From positions 372,001 to 436,000 of the forward strand of contig NZ_QVIO01000001.1 of assembly GCF_003416895.1 (NCBI RefSeq): 64,000 nucleotides of DNA, in the 5' to 3' direction. A model generated the notes under the pieces. The model did not search any database and was not told where the DNA came from. It was given only the letters and a program-made list of their open reading frames with translations. This DNA is from Duganella sp. BJB476. GTDB lineage: Bacteria; Pseudomonadota; Gammaproteobacteria; Burkholderiales; Burkholderiaceae_D. Shown here in pieces: positions 54,865 to 63,495 of the stretch (its first letter is position 1; each line of letters starts with the position of its first letter). The translations under genes and the position numbers were made by a program.

Positions 54865-56784
54865 ATGGCAGACAACGACAAGCAAACCCTGGGCTTCCAG
54901 GCCGAAGTGAAACAGCTGTTGCAGCTGATGATCCACTCCCTGTACTCGAACAAAGAGATTTTCCTGCGCGAGCTGATTTCGAATGCGTCCGACGCGTCCG
55001 ACAAGCTGCGCTTCGAAGCGATCAACAACGACGCCCTGTACGGCAACGACCATGAACTGAAGATCAAGGTCTCGTTCGACAAGGCCGCGCGCACCATCAC
55101 CATTTCCGACAACGGCATCGGCATGAGCCGGGACGAGGCGATCTCGCACCTGGGCACCATCGCCAAGTCGGGCACCAAGGAATTCTTCGGCAAGCTGTCG
55201 GGCGACCAGCAGCAGGACGCGGCCCTGATCGGCCAGTTCGGCGTGGGCTTCTATTCGGGCTTCATCGTCGCCGACAAGATCACCGTTGAAACCCGCCGCG
55301 CCGGCGCGGACGCCGCCGATGGCGTGCGCTGGGAATCGGCCGGCGAGGGCGACTACTCGATCGAACAGATCGAGAAGACCGGCCGCGGCACCGACATCAT
55401 CCTGCACCTGCGCGAAGGCGAAGACGAGCTGCTGTCGTCGTGGAAGATCAAGTCCATCATCCGCAAGTACTCCGACCATATCTCGCTGCCTATCGTGATG
55501 GCGAAGGAAGAGTGGGACGAGGAGAAGAAGGAAACCGTCGTCAAGGACGAGCTGGAAACCATCAACCAGGCCAGCGCGCTGTGGGCCCGCAACAAGTCGG
55601 ACATTACGCCGGAGCAGTACGAGGAATTCTACAAGCACGTGTCGCACGATTTCCAGGCGCCGCTGACGCATACCCACAACCGCGTCGAAGGCCGCAGCGA
55701 GTACACGCAGCTGCTGTACATTCCGGCCAAGGCGCCGTTCGACCTGTGGGACCGCAACAAGCGCGGCGGCATCAAGCTGTACGTCAAGCGCGTGTTCATC
55801 ATGGACGACGCCGAGCAGCTGATGCCGGCCTACCTGCGCATGGTCAAGGGCGTGATCGATTCGGCCGACCTGCCGCTGAACGTGTCGCGCGAGATCCTGC
55901 AGGAGTCGCGCGATGTGAAGGTGATCCGCGACGGCTCGACCAAGCGCGTGATCGGCATGCTGGAAGAACTGGCGAACGCCGATGAGCAGGAGAAGAAGGA
56001 CAAGTACGTCACCTTCTGGAAGGAATTCGGCCAGGTGCTGAAAGAGGGCATCGGCGAGGACGCGACCAACAAGGACCGTCTGGCCAAGCTGCTGCGCTTC
56101 GCCTCGACCGCCAACGACAACGACGAGCAGAGCGTCTCGCTGGAGCAGTACGTGGCGCGCCAGAAGGAAGGCCAGGACAAGATCTACTACGTCACGGCCG
56201 ATAACTACGTCGCCGCGAAGAACTCGCCGCACCTGGAGATCTTCCGCAAGAAGGGCGTGGAAGTGCTGCTGCTGACCGACCGCGTGGACGAGTGGATGTT
56301 GTCCTTCCTGACCGAGTTCGAAGGCAAGGAGCTGGTGTCGGTGGCCAAGGGCGGCCTGGATCTGGGCGCGCTGGAAGACGAAGCCGAGAAGAAGGAACAC
56401 GAAGAGACCGAGACCTCGTACAAGGATTTGGTCGGCAAGATGAAGGAAGCCTTGGCGGACAAGGCCAAGGACGTGCGCGTGACGTTCCGCCTGACCGATT
56501 CGCCGGCCTGCCTGGTGGCGGACGAGCATGAGCTGTCGGGCAACCTGCTGCGCATGCTGAAGGCCGCCGGCCAGAGTGCACCGGAGTCCAAGCCTATTCT
56601 GGAAATCAACCCGAACCACCCGCTGGTGACGCGCCTGAAGTACGAAGAAGCGGGCAGCTCCTTCAGCGACTGGGCCAACATCCTGTTCGACCAGGCTTTG
56701 CTGGCCGAGGGCGGTTCGCTGAGCGATCCGGCCACCTTCGTCAAGCGCCTGAATGAAATGCTGTTGAGCGGCGCGAGCAAGTAA
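54865..56784 (+). CDS. htpG: HtpG, Hsp90 family chaperone
   Basis: A 639-residue Hsp90: ATP-binding N-terminal domain with [21 protein letters not shown] (lid/Mg site), and [11 protein letters not shown]; middle domain with [28 protein letters not shown] (in part) and [16 protein letters not shown]-terminal dimerisation domain. Lacks the charged linker and the MEEVD tail of eukaryotic forms. Assists folding of client proteins under heat stress. A sigma-32 promoter lies directly upstream. Confidence 0.97.
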   Translation: MADNDKQTLGFQAEVKQLLQLMIHSLYSNKEIFLRELISNASDASDKLRFEAINNDALYGNDHELKIKVSFDKAARTITISDNGIGMSRDEAISHLGTIAKSGTKEFFGKLSGDQQQDAALIGQFGVGFYSGFIVADKITVETRRAGADAADGVRWESAGEGDYSIEQIEKTGRGTDIILHLREGEDELLSSWKIKSIIRKYSDHISLPIVMAKEEWDEEKKETVVKDELETINQASALWARNKSDITPEQYEEFYKHVSHDFQAPLTHTHNRVEGRSEYTQLLYIPAKAPFDLWDRNKRGGIKLYVKRVFIMDDAEQLMPAYLRMVKGVIDSADLPLNVSREILQESRDVKVIRDGSTKRVIGMLEELANADEQEKKDKYVTFWKEFGQVLKEGIGEDATNKDRLAKLLRFASTANDNDEQSVSLEQYVARQKEGQDKIYYVTADNYVAAKNSPHLEIFRKKGVEVLLLTDRVDEWMLSFLTEFEGKELVSVAKGGLDLGALEDEAEKKEHEETETSYKDLVGKMKEALADKAKDVRVTFRLTDSPACLVADEHELSGNLLRMLKAAGQSAPESKPILEINPNHPLVTRLKYEEAGSSFSDWANILFDQALLAEGGSLSDPATFVKRLNEMLLSGASK

Positions 56785-56804
56785 AGTAAGTTGGTAGGAC
56801 CCGT

Positions 56805-56850
56805 CCCGGGAGTTGTGCTATTTTTAGGTTTCACTGGCACAATTCCCGGG
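56805..56850 (+). promoter_or_regulatory. hairpin against the start of the CocE-type gene
   Basis: Arms CCCGGGAGTTGTGC (56805-56818) and GCACAATTCCCGGG (56837-56850) pair over 14 bases with a single G-U wobble in the transcript sense, loop 18 bases. The GGGA of the right arm, six bases before ATG 56857, is the only ribosome-site candidate, so the stem would hide it. Could also act as a terminator for htpG. Confidence 0.7.
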
Positions 56851-56856
56851 ATACAC

Positions 56857-58854
56857 ATGAACAAGATCGTGTTGGCGCTGACGGGCGCCTTTGTTTTATC
56901 CGCGCAGGCCGTCCTGGCCCAGAATACGCTGCCGGCATCGACGCCGGGCGTCGCGGCCACACCCCTGTATCCCGCATTGCCGAGTGAGACGCCCGATGAG
57001 TTCAAGGCGCCGGTCGACGGGCTCGACTACGTCAAGCGCAGCGTGATGGTGCCTATGCGCGATGGCGTCAAGCTCAATACCGTGATCATCGTGCCGCGCA
57101 AGGCGCGCAACGCGCCCATCCTGCTGACGCGTACGCCCTACAGCGCGGCCGAGCTGACCAGCCATAACGAGAGTTCGCAGATGGAGTCCATCTTGCAGGG
57201 CTATGACAATGCGGCCGACGTCATCGCCGAGGGCGGCTATATCCGCGTGGTGCAGGATGTGCGCGGCAAGTACGGTTCCGAGGGCGACTATGTGATGAAC
57301 CGGCCGCTGAGCGGCAGTGCGCTCAATCCGACGCCGGTCGATCATTCCACCGATACCTGGGACACCATCGAGTGGCTGGTCCAGAATATTCCCGAGACCA
57401 ATGGCAAGGTCGGCATCATCGGCATTTCCTACGACGGCTTCCTGCCGTTGATGGCGCTGGTCAATCCGCATCCGGCGCTGAAGGTGTCGGTGCCGATGAA
57501 TCCGATGGTGGACGGCTGGCGCGGCGACGACTGGTTCCACAATGGCGCGTTCCGGCAGATCAACCTGTCGTATGTGCTGGAGCAGGTGGTCACGCGGCGC
57601 AACGAGGCCAAGTGGTACAACAGTCATTTCGATGATTACGACACCTTTATCCGCGCCGGGTCGGTGGGCGAGCTGGCGCGCCAGCGTGGGGTGGAGCAGA
57701 GCGGTTTCTGGCGCAAGATCGTCGCGCATCCGGCCTATGACGCGTTCTGGAGCGCGCAGGCGATGGACCAGATCCTGGCCCGTCAGCCGGTGACGGTGCC
57801 GACCTTGCTGGTGCACAGCCTGTGGGATGCCGAGGATATCTATGGCGCCATCGCGGTGTACAAGGCGATCAAGCCGCACGACAGGGACAACAAGGTGTTC
57901 CTGGTGCTGGGGCCGTGGAATCATGGCGGCGGCATCGGCGACGGCAGCCGGCTGGGCGCGCTGCGCTTCAACAGCGATACGGCGCTGCACTTCCGGCAGG
58001 AGATTCTGCGGCCATTCCTGGACCGCTACCTGAAGGACGATGCGCCGGCGACTCCTATCGCGCCGGTGTCGGCGTTCGAGACCGGGACCAACAAATGGCG
58101 CTCGCTCAATAGCTGGCCTAGCGGCTGCGTCAGCGGCTGCGCGATCGCGCCGGCCACGCTGAAGCTGGCGGCCAACGCCCGGCTGAGCTTGACCAACGAG
58201 GCGTCGCGGCCGGCTTCGGCGCCGGCGCAGCGCAGTGCGTTCGACGAGTATGTGTCCGATCCGGGCAAGCCGGTGCCGTTTCGCGCGCGGCCGATTGCGC
58301 CGTATGGCTATGACGAGGCCAAGGGGCAGACCTGGCCGCGCTGGCTGGTCGACGACCAGCGCGAGGCGTCCGGCCGCACCGATGTGCTGAGCTACACGAC
58401 CGACGTGTTGACGGCGCCGGTGAAGATCAGCGGCGAGCCGGTGGCGCATCTGCTGGCCTCGACCAGCGGTAGCGACGCGGACTGGGTCGTCAAGCTGATC
58501 GACGTCTACCCGGACCAGGTGGCGGCGCAGCCGGAGATGGGTGGCTACCAGCTGATGGTGTCGGCCGATATTTTCCGCGGCCGCTACCGCGAGAGCCTGG
58601 AGACGGCCAGGCCGATCGCCGCCAACACGGCCTTGCCTTACACCTTCGCCCTGCCGACCGCCAACCATGTGTTCCTGCCGGGGCACCGCATCATGGTGCA
58701 GGTGCAGTCCAGCTGGTTCCCGCTGTACGACCGCAACCCGCAGACCTTTGTGCCGAATATCTTCTACGCCCAGCCGTCCGACTACAAGAAGGCGACCCAG
58801 CGCGTCTACCACGACAGCTATATCGAGCTGCCGCTGGTTGGCGCGACGCGCTAG
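56857..58854 (+). CDS. secreted CocE/NonD family hydrolase (S15-type)
   Basis: A 665-residue alpha/beta hydrolase with signal peptide (1-22, ending VLA). Nucleophile Ser191 in GISYDG, acid Asp within LWDAED, and base His in GPWNHGG; a C-terminal jelly-roll domain (about 440-660) follows. This is the layout of alpha-amino-acid ester hydrolases, cocaine esterase and related peptidases, acting on esters or amides of acylated amino acids. ATG 56857 sits right behind the 14-pair hairpin described separately. Confidence 0.9.
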   Translation: MNKIVLALTGAFVLSAQAVLAQNTLPASTPGVAATPLYPALPSETPDEFKAPVDGLDYVKRSVMVPMRDGVKLNTVIIVPRKARNAPILLTRTPYSAAELTSHNESSQMESILQGYDNAADVIAEGGYIRVVQDVRGKYGSEGDYVMNRPLSGSALNPTPVDHSTDTWDTIEWLVQNIPETNGKVGIIGISYDGFLPLMALVNPHPALKVSVPMNPMVDGWRGDDWFHNGAFRQINLSYVLEQVVTRRNEAKWYNSHFDDYDTFIRAGSVGELARQRGVEQSGFWRKIVAHPAYDAFWSAQAMDQILARQPVTVPTLLVHSLWDAEDIYGAIAVYKAIKPHDRDNKVFLVLGPWNHGGGIGDGSRLGALRFNSDTALHFRQEILRPFLDRYLKDDAPATPIAPVSAFETGTNKWRSLNSWPSGCVSGCAIAPATLKLAANARLSLTNEASRPASAPAQRSAFDEYVSDPGKPVPFRARPIAPYGYDEAKGQTWPRWLVDDQREASGRTDVLSYTTDVLTAPVKISGEPVAHLLASTSGSDADWVVKLIDVYPDQVAAQPEMGGYQLMVSADIFRGRYRESLETARPIAANTALPYTFALPTANHVFLPGHRIMVQVQSSWFPLYDRNPQTFVPNIFYAQPSDYKKATQRVYHDSYIELPLVGATR

Positions 58855-59457
58855 TTACGCTTTGCGGCGGCGCCGCGCCATCAGCAGCACGGCCGGCACG
58901 CCCAGGCCCAGCATGCCGAACATGGCCGGCTCGGGCACCGGCGGGGTCGGGCCTGTCAGGAAGCCGCGAATTTCTCCGCCCGGGTAGCGGCTGGTGTGGA
59001 TGTTGAGGTAGGCCTCGCCGCTGGCCAGGCCGGCGGCGAAGGCCGATTCGGCGCCGGCCGTGGTGCCGCCGTGGCTGCTGATGAAGGCCGGGTTCCAGCT
59101 GGCCGCCAGCGAGGTGTCGAAGGTGTTGGCGTAGGCGCCGCTGGTCACGCCCAGCGGGAAGCCGCCGAAGGTCGGCGTTTCCGTGGCGATGCCGGCGGTG
59201 CCGGCGCCCGGCATGGCGGTGCAGCAGTGGATGTGCGAGGCGGTGGTGGGGCCGAGCAGGCCGCCGAAGGCGACGTCCACTTCCAGGATGTGGGTAGTGG
59301 CGTCGAACTTGACGAACGCCGCGCCCGTGCCGGTTGAGCTGTTGGATGGTGATTCCTTCGGGCCGGTGAGGATGGCCGTATAGTCGGCGGCACCGGCCGT
59401 CATGACGGTGAGCAGCAGGCCTGTGGCCGCCGCGCAGTTGCGGATACGCTGGTTCAT
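58855..59457 (-). CDS. CHRD domain protein with PEP-CTERM anchor
   Basis: A 200-residue exported protein: signal (1-23), CHRD domain (about 24-165, ending GEAYLNIHTSRYPGGEIRGFL), and a C-terminal sorting signal VPEPAMFGMLGLGVPAVLLMARRRRKA read as VPEP motif, hydrophobic helix, Arg cluster. PEP-CTERM proteins are processed by exosortase and tied to extracellular polysaccharide. No exosortase gene is in this window. Convergent with the CocE-type gene, which it meets end to end. Confidence 0.9.
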   Translation of the reverse strand: MNQRIRNCAAATGLLLTVMTAGAADYTAILTGPKESPSNSSTGTGAAFVKFDATTHILEVDVAFGGLLGPTTASHIHCCTAMPGAGTAGIATETPTFGGFPLGVTSGAYANTFDTSLAASWNPAFISSHGGTTAGAESAFAAGLASGEAYLNIHTSRYPGGEIRGFLTGPTPPVPEPAMFGMLGLGVPAVLLMARRRRKA

Positions 59458-59518
59458 TTTTCTTCCCTCCTTGGTGCGTGATGCAAGGTTAGAGGGGCGG
59501 ACCAGCGCCAGAGTTCCG

Positions 59519-60064
59519 TCAGCGTTGCAGCCTGGCGCAGAAATTCAGCAGCATTTGTTCGCCTTCGGGCCAGGGGCCGTAGCCGGCGTCGCCGTTGATG
59601 TGGCCGGCGTCGCCGATCTCGATGTAGTCGCTGCCCCAGGCCTGTGCGAACTGGCGCGCGCGTTGCGGGCTGACGTACTGGTCGTCGCTGCTGGCGATCA
59701 CCAGGCTGGGGAAGGGCAGGCGCTCCAGCAGCATGGGCTGGAAGCCGGTGGTGCAATCGGGGTAGCTGGGGGCGTCGGTGTCGCTGGGGGCGACCAGGAA
59801 GGCGCCGGCGATTTTCAGCGGCGAGCCGGAGGCGGCCCAGCGGCCCACCAGCGAGCAGCTCAGGCTGCGCGCGGCCAGCACCGGCGGGCGTTTGCATTGC
59901 GCGATGGCGGCTTCGAGGTCGGCCACCCAGTCGTCGCGGTTGGGCGTTTCCCAGTCGCGGTGCGGCACGCGAATCCAGTCCGGGTGCTTGCCTTCCCACT
60001 GCGTTTGCCAGTGGGCTGGGCCGGAGTTCCACAGGCCGGCCAGGGTCAGTACTTCGTAGTCCAT
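59519..60064 (-). CDS. RBBP9/YdeN-like alpha/beta hydrolase
   Basis: A 181-residue serine hydrolase of the RBBP9/YdeN group: opening LTLAGLWNSGPAHWQTQWE, nucleophile Ser in ARSLSCSLVGRWA, acid Asp in ASSDDQYV, His in AGHINGDAGYG. Likely an esterase acting on small substrates in the cytoplasm. ATG at 60064 lies 59-bp clear of other genes; the upstream 60065-60390 interval holds an inverted-repeat element. Confidence 0.85.
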   Translation of the reverse strand: MDYEVLTLAGLWNSGPAHWQTQWEGKHPDWIRVPHRDWETPNRDDWVADLEAAIAQCKRPPVLAARSLSCSLVGRWAASGSPLKIAGAFLVAPSDTDAPSYPDCTTGFQPMLLERLPFPSLVIASSDDQYVSPQRARQFAQAWGSDYIEIGDAGHINGDAGYGPWPEGEQMLLNFCARLQR

Positions 60065-60226
60065 GCTTGATCCTTGCTGAATAAGATGGGGTTTATCTTA
60101 CTTCAGCGCGGCGGGAATATTTTGTTGGCGACGGCAGTTTGCGCAAGCGCGGACAAATGCCCGGAATCAATGGTGAGCAGGACGCGGGGCGAGGCCTGCA
60201 CGATCCTTCTACGAAGCCTCCTGATT

Positions 60227-60331
60227 CCGCTTTCTGAAACGTGCTGAAATCTGCCGTATTCCACTGCGACGGTGGCGGCAGATTTTACAGTTTGGTCCCG
60301 ATAATTTCAGCACGTTTCAGAAGCCGCTTTC
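60227..60331. mobile_element. possible MITE-like inverted-repeat element
   Basis: Perfect 19-bp terminal inverted repeats TTCTGAAACGTGCTGAAAT (60232-60250) and its complement (60304-60322) enclose 53 bases that contain a second dyad, AATCTGCCG/CGGCAGATT (60248-60256, 60276-60284). The 8-mer CCGCTTTC occurs on both sides (60227-60234 and 60324-60331), as an insertion duplication would. No coding sequence inside. Could instead be a structured RNA or operator. The remaining bases of 60065-60390 show nothing else clear. Confidence 0.45.
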
Positions 60332-60390
60332 AGGCCCTTTGCCAGAAGGAGCGTGCGGAGACACCCATGGTGTGTATTCTCGCGGCAATC

Positions 60391-61284
60391 TCAGAGCGCG
60401 GTGCGCAGGGCGAACAGTTCGGGGAACAGCACCACGTCCAGCATCTTGCGCAGGTAGCTGACGCCGGCCGTGCCGCCGGTGCCGGTCTTGAAGCCGATGA
60501 TGCGCTCGACCGTGGTGACGTGGCGGAAGCGCCAGAAGCGGAACGCGGTTTCCAGGTCGACCAGCTTCTCTGCCAGTTCATACAGCGCCCAGTAGCGGGA
60601 CGGGTCGCGGTAGACCTCCAGCCATGCGTTCTTGACGGACTCGTCGGCGGCGGTCGGCAGGGTCCAGTCGGCGTTGAGGCGCTCGGCGGAAACCGGCAGG
60701 CCGTTGCGGGCCAGCAGCTTGATCGCTTCGTCGTACACCGACGGTTCGCGCAGCGCCTTGTCCAGCACGGCAAAGGCGTCCGGCGCGGTGGTGTGGACGT
60801 TGAGCAGGGCGGCGTTCTTGTTGCCGAGGATGAATTCGATCTCGCGGTACTGGTAGGACTGGAAGCCCGACGACGCGCCCAGGTAAGGGCGGATGGCCGT
60901 GTATTCCGGCGGCGTCATCGTGGCGAGCACATCCCATGCGTGCACCAGCTGGTCCATGATGCGGGCCACGCGGGCCAGCATCTTGAAGGCCGGCGCCAGG
61001 TCGTCCGATTGCAGGTGGGCGCGCACCGCGTGCATTTCGTGCAGCATCAGCTTCATCCACAGTTCGCTGGTCTGGTGCTGGACAATGAACAGCATCTCGT
61101 TGTGGTTGGGCGACAGCGGGTGCTGGGCGGTGAGGATCTGGTCCAGGCCCAGATAGTCGCCGTAGCTCATCTTGTTGCTGAAGTCCATTTGCGCGCCGTG
61201 CCATTGCGTATCTGAGCCGGCGCCGGCGGCGGGCGCGGCGGCGTGCATCGGGCAGCCGCTGGCGGTGTCTTTGGAATCGCTCAT
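60391..61284 (-). CDS. kynA: tryptophan 2,3-dioxygenase
   Basis: Heme enzyme opening the indole ring of tryptophan to N-formylkynurenine. The 297-residue protein shows [21 protein letters not shown] (substrate/catalytic His region) and the heme-ligand His255 in [17 protein letters not shown], plus [12 protein letters not shown]. An N-terminal extension carries SGCPMHAA. Starts 16 bases after the kynU stop on the same strand. No kynurenine formamidase (kynB) is in the window, so that step must be encoded elsewhere. Confidence 0.96.
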   Translation of the reverse strand: MSDSKDTASGCPMHAAAPAAGAGSDTQWHGAQMDFSNKMSYGDYLGLDQILTAQHPLSPNHNEMLFIVQHQTSELWMKLMLHEMHAVRAHLQSDDLAPAFKMLARVARIMDQLVHAWDVLATMTPPEYTAIRPYLGASSGFQSYQYREIEFILGNKNAALLNVHTTAPDAFAVLDKALREPSVYDEAIKLLARNGLPVSAERLNADWTLPTAADESVKNAWLEVYRDPSRYWALYELAEKLVDLETAFRFWRFRHVTTVERIIGFKTGTGGTAGVSYLRKMLDVVLFPELFALRTAL

Positions 61285-61300
61285 ATCGTTTATCTCGTTA

Positions 61301-62557
61301 TTAAGTCACTGCGTCGCGCTTGGCGTCGACGTTGTAGTCCTTGCGGCCCAGGATGTCGCGCAGGATTTCCACCGCGTCCCAGACATCGGCATAGCTGGTG
61401 TACAGCGGCGTGAAGCCGAAGCGCATGATGGCCGGTTCGCGATAGTCGCCGATGACGCCGCGCGCGATCAGCGCCGACATCACCGCATAGCCGTGCGGGT
61501 GGGTGAAGCTGACCTGGCTGCCGCGGCGCGCATGTTCGCGCGGCGTGACCAGGCCCAGCGGATGGTCGGCGCAGCGTTGCTCGACCAGTTCGATGAACAG
61601 GTCGGTCAGGGCCAGCGACTTGGCGCGGATGGCGGCCATGCTGGTCTGGCCGAACACGTCCAGGCCGCATTCAACCATCGCCAGCGACACCACCGGCTGG
61701 GTGCCGCACAGCGCGCGGCCGATGCCGTCGGTGGGGGCGAAGTCGGGCGCCATGGCGAACGGCGCGGCGTGGCCCCACCAGCCCGACAGCGGCTGGCGGA
61801 AGCGCGCCTGGTGTTTGCGCGGCACCCAGATGAAGGCCGGCGAGCCGGGGCCGCCGTTCAGGTATTTATAAGTGCAACCCACGGCCAGGTCGGCGCCGTC
61901 GGCGTTGAGGTCGACCGGCACCGCGCCGGCCGAGTGCGCCAGATCCCAGACGATCAAAGCGCCAGCGGCGTGGGCCAGGGCGCTGGTGGCGCGCATGTCG
62001 TGCTGGTAGCCGGTGCGGTAGTTGACGTGGGTGAGCATGACGACGGCGGTGTCGGCGCCGATGGCGGCCGGCAGTTCTTCGACGCTGTCGACCAGCTTGA
62101 CGGTGTAGCCGCGTTCCAGCCAGCCGCTCAGGCCCTGGGCCATATAGATGTCGGTGGGGAAGTTGGAGCGTTCGGTGACGATCACGCGGCGCCCGGCCGT
62201 GGCCGGGGCCGGGTCGCTGGCCTGCATGTGCAACGCGGCGGCCAGCGCCTTGAACAGGTTGACCGAGGTGGTGTCGGTGACCACCACTTCGTCGTCGGCG
62301 CCGCCGATCAGCGGGGCCAGGCGGTTGCCGAGGCGCTTGGGCAGGTCGAACCAGCCGGCGCTGTTCCAGCTGCGGATCAAATCATGGCCCCATTCCTGGG
62401 CGATCACCTGCTGGGCGCGGGCCAGCGCGGCCTTGGGGCGGGCGCCTAAAGAGTTGCCATCCAGATAAATCACATTGGGGGGCAGGTCGAACTGGTCGCG
62501 CAGGGCGGCGAGCGGATCTTGTGCGTCGCGGCCCAGGCAGTCGTTGCGAGTTGTCAT
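61301..62557 (-). CDS. kynU: kynureninase
   Basis: PLP enzyme cleaving kynurenine to anthranilate and alanine. 418 residues from ATG 62557 (an in-frame ATG at 62575 is less likely). PLP Lys231 lies in [17 protein letters not shown]; also [20 protein letters not shown] and a C-terminal [19 protein letters not shown]. Together with kynA directly downstream it forms the upper anthranilate pathway of tryptophan degradation, minus kynB. Confidence 0.95.
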   Translation of the reverse strand: MTTRNDCLGRDAQDPLAALRDQFDLPPNVIYLDGNSLGARPKAALARAQQVIAQEWGHDLIRSWNSAGWFDLPKRLGNRLAPLIGGADDEVVVTDTTSVNLFKALAAALHMQASDPAPATAGRRVIVTERSNFPTDIYMAQGLSGWLERGYTVKLVDSVEELPAAIGADTAVVMLTHVNYRTGYQHDMRATSALAHAAGALIVWDLAHSAGAVPVDLNADGADLAVGCTYKYLNGGPGSPAFIWVPRKHQARFRQPLSGWWGHAAPFAMAPDFAPTDGIGRALCGTQPVVSLAMVECGLDVFGQTSMAAIRAKSLALTDLFIELVEQRCADHPLGLVTPREHARRGSQVSFTHPHGYAVMSALIARGVIGDYREPAIMRFGFTPLYTSYADVWDAVEILRDILGRKDYNVDAKRDAVT

Positions 62558-62630
62558 TATGTAACTTTCTTGCAAGGTGGTGGAATGCTTTAGGCTTCAA
62601 TAAGTTGCCAGTGTAACCCGAAAAACCGGG

Positions 62631-62654
62631 GCCTGACCCCAAACCGGGTCAGGC
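62631..62654. repeat. GCCTGACCC/GGGTCAGGC inverted repeat
   Basis: Arms of nine bases (62631-62639 and 62646-62654) around CAAACC. GGGTCAGG-type hairpins recur in intergenic DNA of related genomes as I recall, so this may be a dispersed repeat; upstream of kynU it could also end a transcript. Copy number cannot be judged from one window. Confidence 0.4.
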
Positions 62655-62742
62655 GCCAGGCTGGCTGCGTGCCCGCAAACCCGCATGAATACTGGCTTTG
62701 CGACTTTTTTTAAATTATTTTCGATTTTTTTCAAAAAAACCC

Positions 62743-62769
62743 TAAAGTTCCCGAAAACGCTGCCGTTAC
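62743..62769 (+). promoter_or_regulatory. sigma-28 (FliA)-like promoter 1
   Basis: TAAAGTTC (62743-62750), an exact 11-base spacer, then GCCGTTAC (62762-62769); consensus is TAAAGTTT-N11-GCCGATAA. Points toward flhD, 388 bases upstream. Confidence 0.6.
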
Positions 62770-62817
62770 CAGTCTCATGATGAGCGGAAAAGCGCCATCA
62801 GGTAGCAAGAAAGAATC

Positions 62818-62839
62818 GAAAATAATTCAAATTATTTTC
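62818..62839. repeat. AT-rich palindrome between the two sigma-28-like promoters
   Basis: GAAAATAATT-CA-AATTATTTTC, perfect ten-base arms; part of the same segment (AAATTATTTTC) also precedes promoter 1 at 62712-62722, showing that the whole promoter unit is duplicated with a 107-base period. Confidence 0.7.
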
Positions 62840-62849
62840 ACCGGAACCC

Positions 62850-62876
62850 TAAAGTTCCTCGAATTGCTGCCGTAAC
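62850..62876 (+). promoter_or_regulatory. sigma-28 (FliA)-like promoter 2
   Basis: TAAAGTTC (62850-62857), again exactly 11 bases, then GCCGTAAC (62869-62876). Same orientation as promoter 1, offset by 107 bases. Confidence 0.6.
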
Positions 62877-63000
62877 CGGGTTAGATGTAGCAAAAAAGAG
62901 TCGCTGAACTGCACTATTTTTCGTTTCATGACAGGACTTTTTTGAAGATCTTGGACCTTAAAAAGCCTACGCCGCAAGGGCGTGGATGAGTGATCTGTGT

Positions 63001-63019
63001 GTGTTTGTCAGACAAACAC
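63001..63019. promoter_or_regulatory. 19-bp perfect palindrome upstream of flhD
   Basis: GTGTTTGTC-A-GACAAACAC. Not a CRP (TGTGA-N6-TCACA) or other site I know; a dimeric repressor or activator operator is plausible. Together with 63050-63081 (AAAATACG...CGTATTTT, 16-base loop then T run) it makes the flhDC leader highly structured. 62654-63157 otherwise holds no supported gene. Confidence 0.55.
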
Positions 63020-63157
63020 CGACGGGTCGCGTTCGCTATTTCCTGACGGAAAATACGGAGAACCTCCTCTACTCGTATTTTTGTTGCTCCCGCAGAATGT
63101 ATCTCACTGGAAACGCAAATGTGTTCCGCAGTGCAGATAACGGACTAGGAGATGGAA

Positions 63158-63475
63158 ATGACCGCTAACGATATGATGGCTGAAATTCGCGACGCCAACC
63201 TGAGCTACCTGATGTTGGCCCAGCAGATGATCCGCGCCGACAAAGTCACCGCGATCTTCCGCCTTGGCATCGCCGCCGACATCGCCGAGCTGATCGAAGG
63301 CATGAGCAACGCGCAGATCCTGAAGCTTGCAGGCGGCAACATGATGCTGGCCCGCTTCCGCTTCGATGACAGCGCCATCCTGTCGATGCTGACCAACTAC
63401 AATAAAGACCGCGTCCTGGCCCAGTCGCACGCCGCCATCCTGATGGCCGGCCAGGCCGTCGAAGAAATCGCCTGA
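63158..63475 (+). CDS. flhD: FlhD, flagellar master regulator subunit
   Basis: A 105-residue Flh[30 protein letters not shown] and [18 protein letters not shown] are the signature stretches (shown in parts), with the C-terminal helix [25 protein letters not shown] precedes ATG 63158 by five bases, so the in-frame ATG at 63152 is not used. FlhD4C2 activates class 2 flagellar operons. FlhC follows 20 bases later. Confidence 0.96.
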   Translation: MTANDMMAEIRDANLSYLMLAQQMIRADKVTAIFRLGIAADIAELIEGMSNAQILKLAGGNMMLARFRFDDSAILSMLTNYNKDRVLAQSHAAILMAGQAVEEIA

Positions 63476-63495
63476 TCACCCAGCCGGAGCCGATC

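Noticed and set aside
62986..63168. 60-codon frame overlapping the flhD start
   Set aside because: Weak ribosome site, contains the 19-bp palindrome, overlaps flhD in another frame; probably leader sequence rather than a gene.
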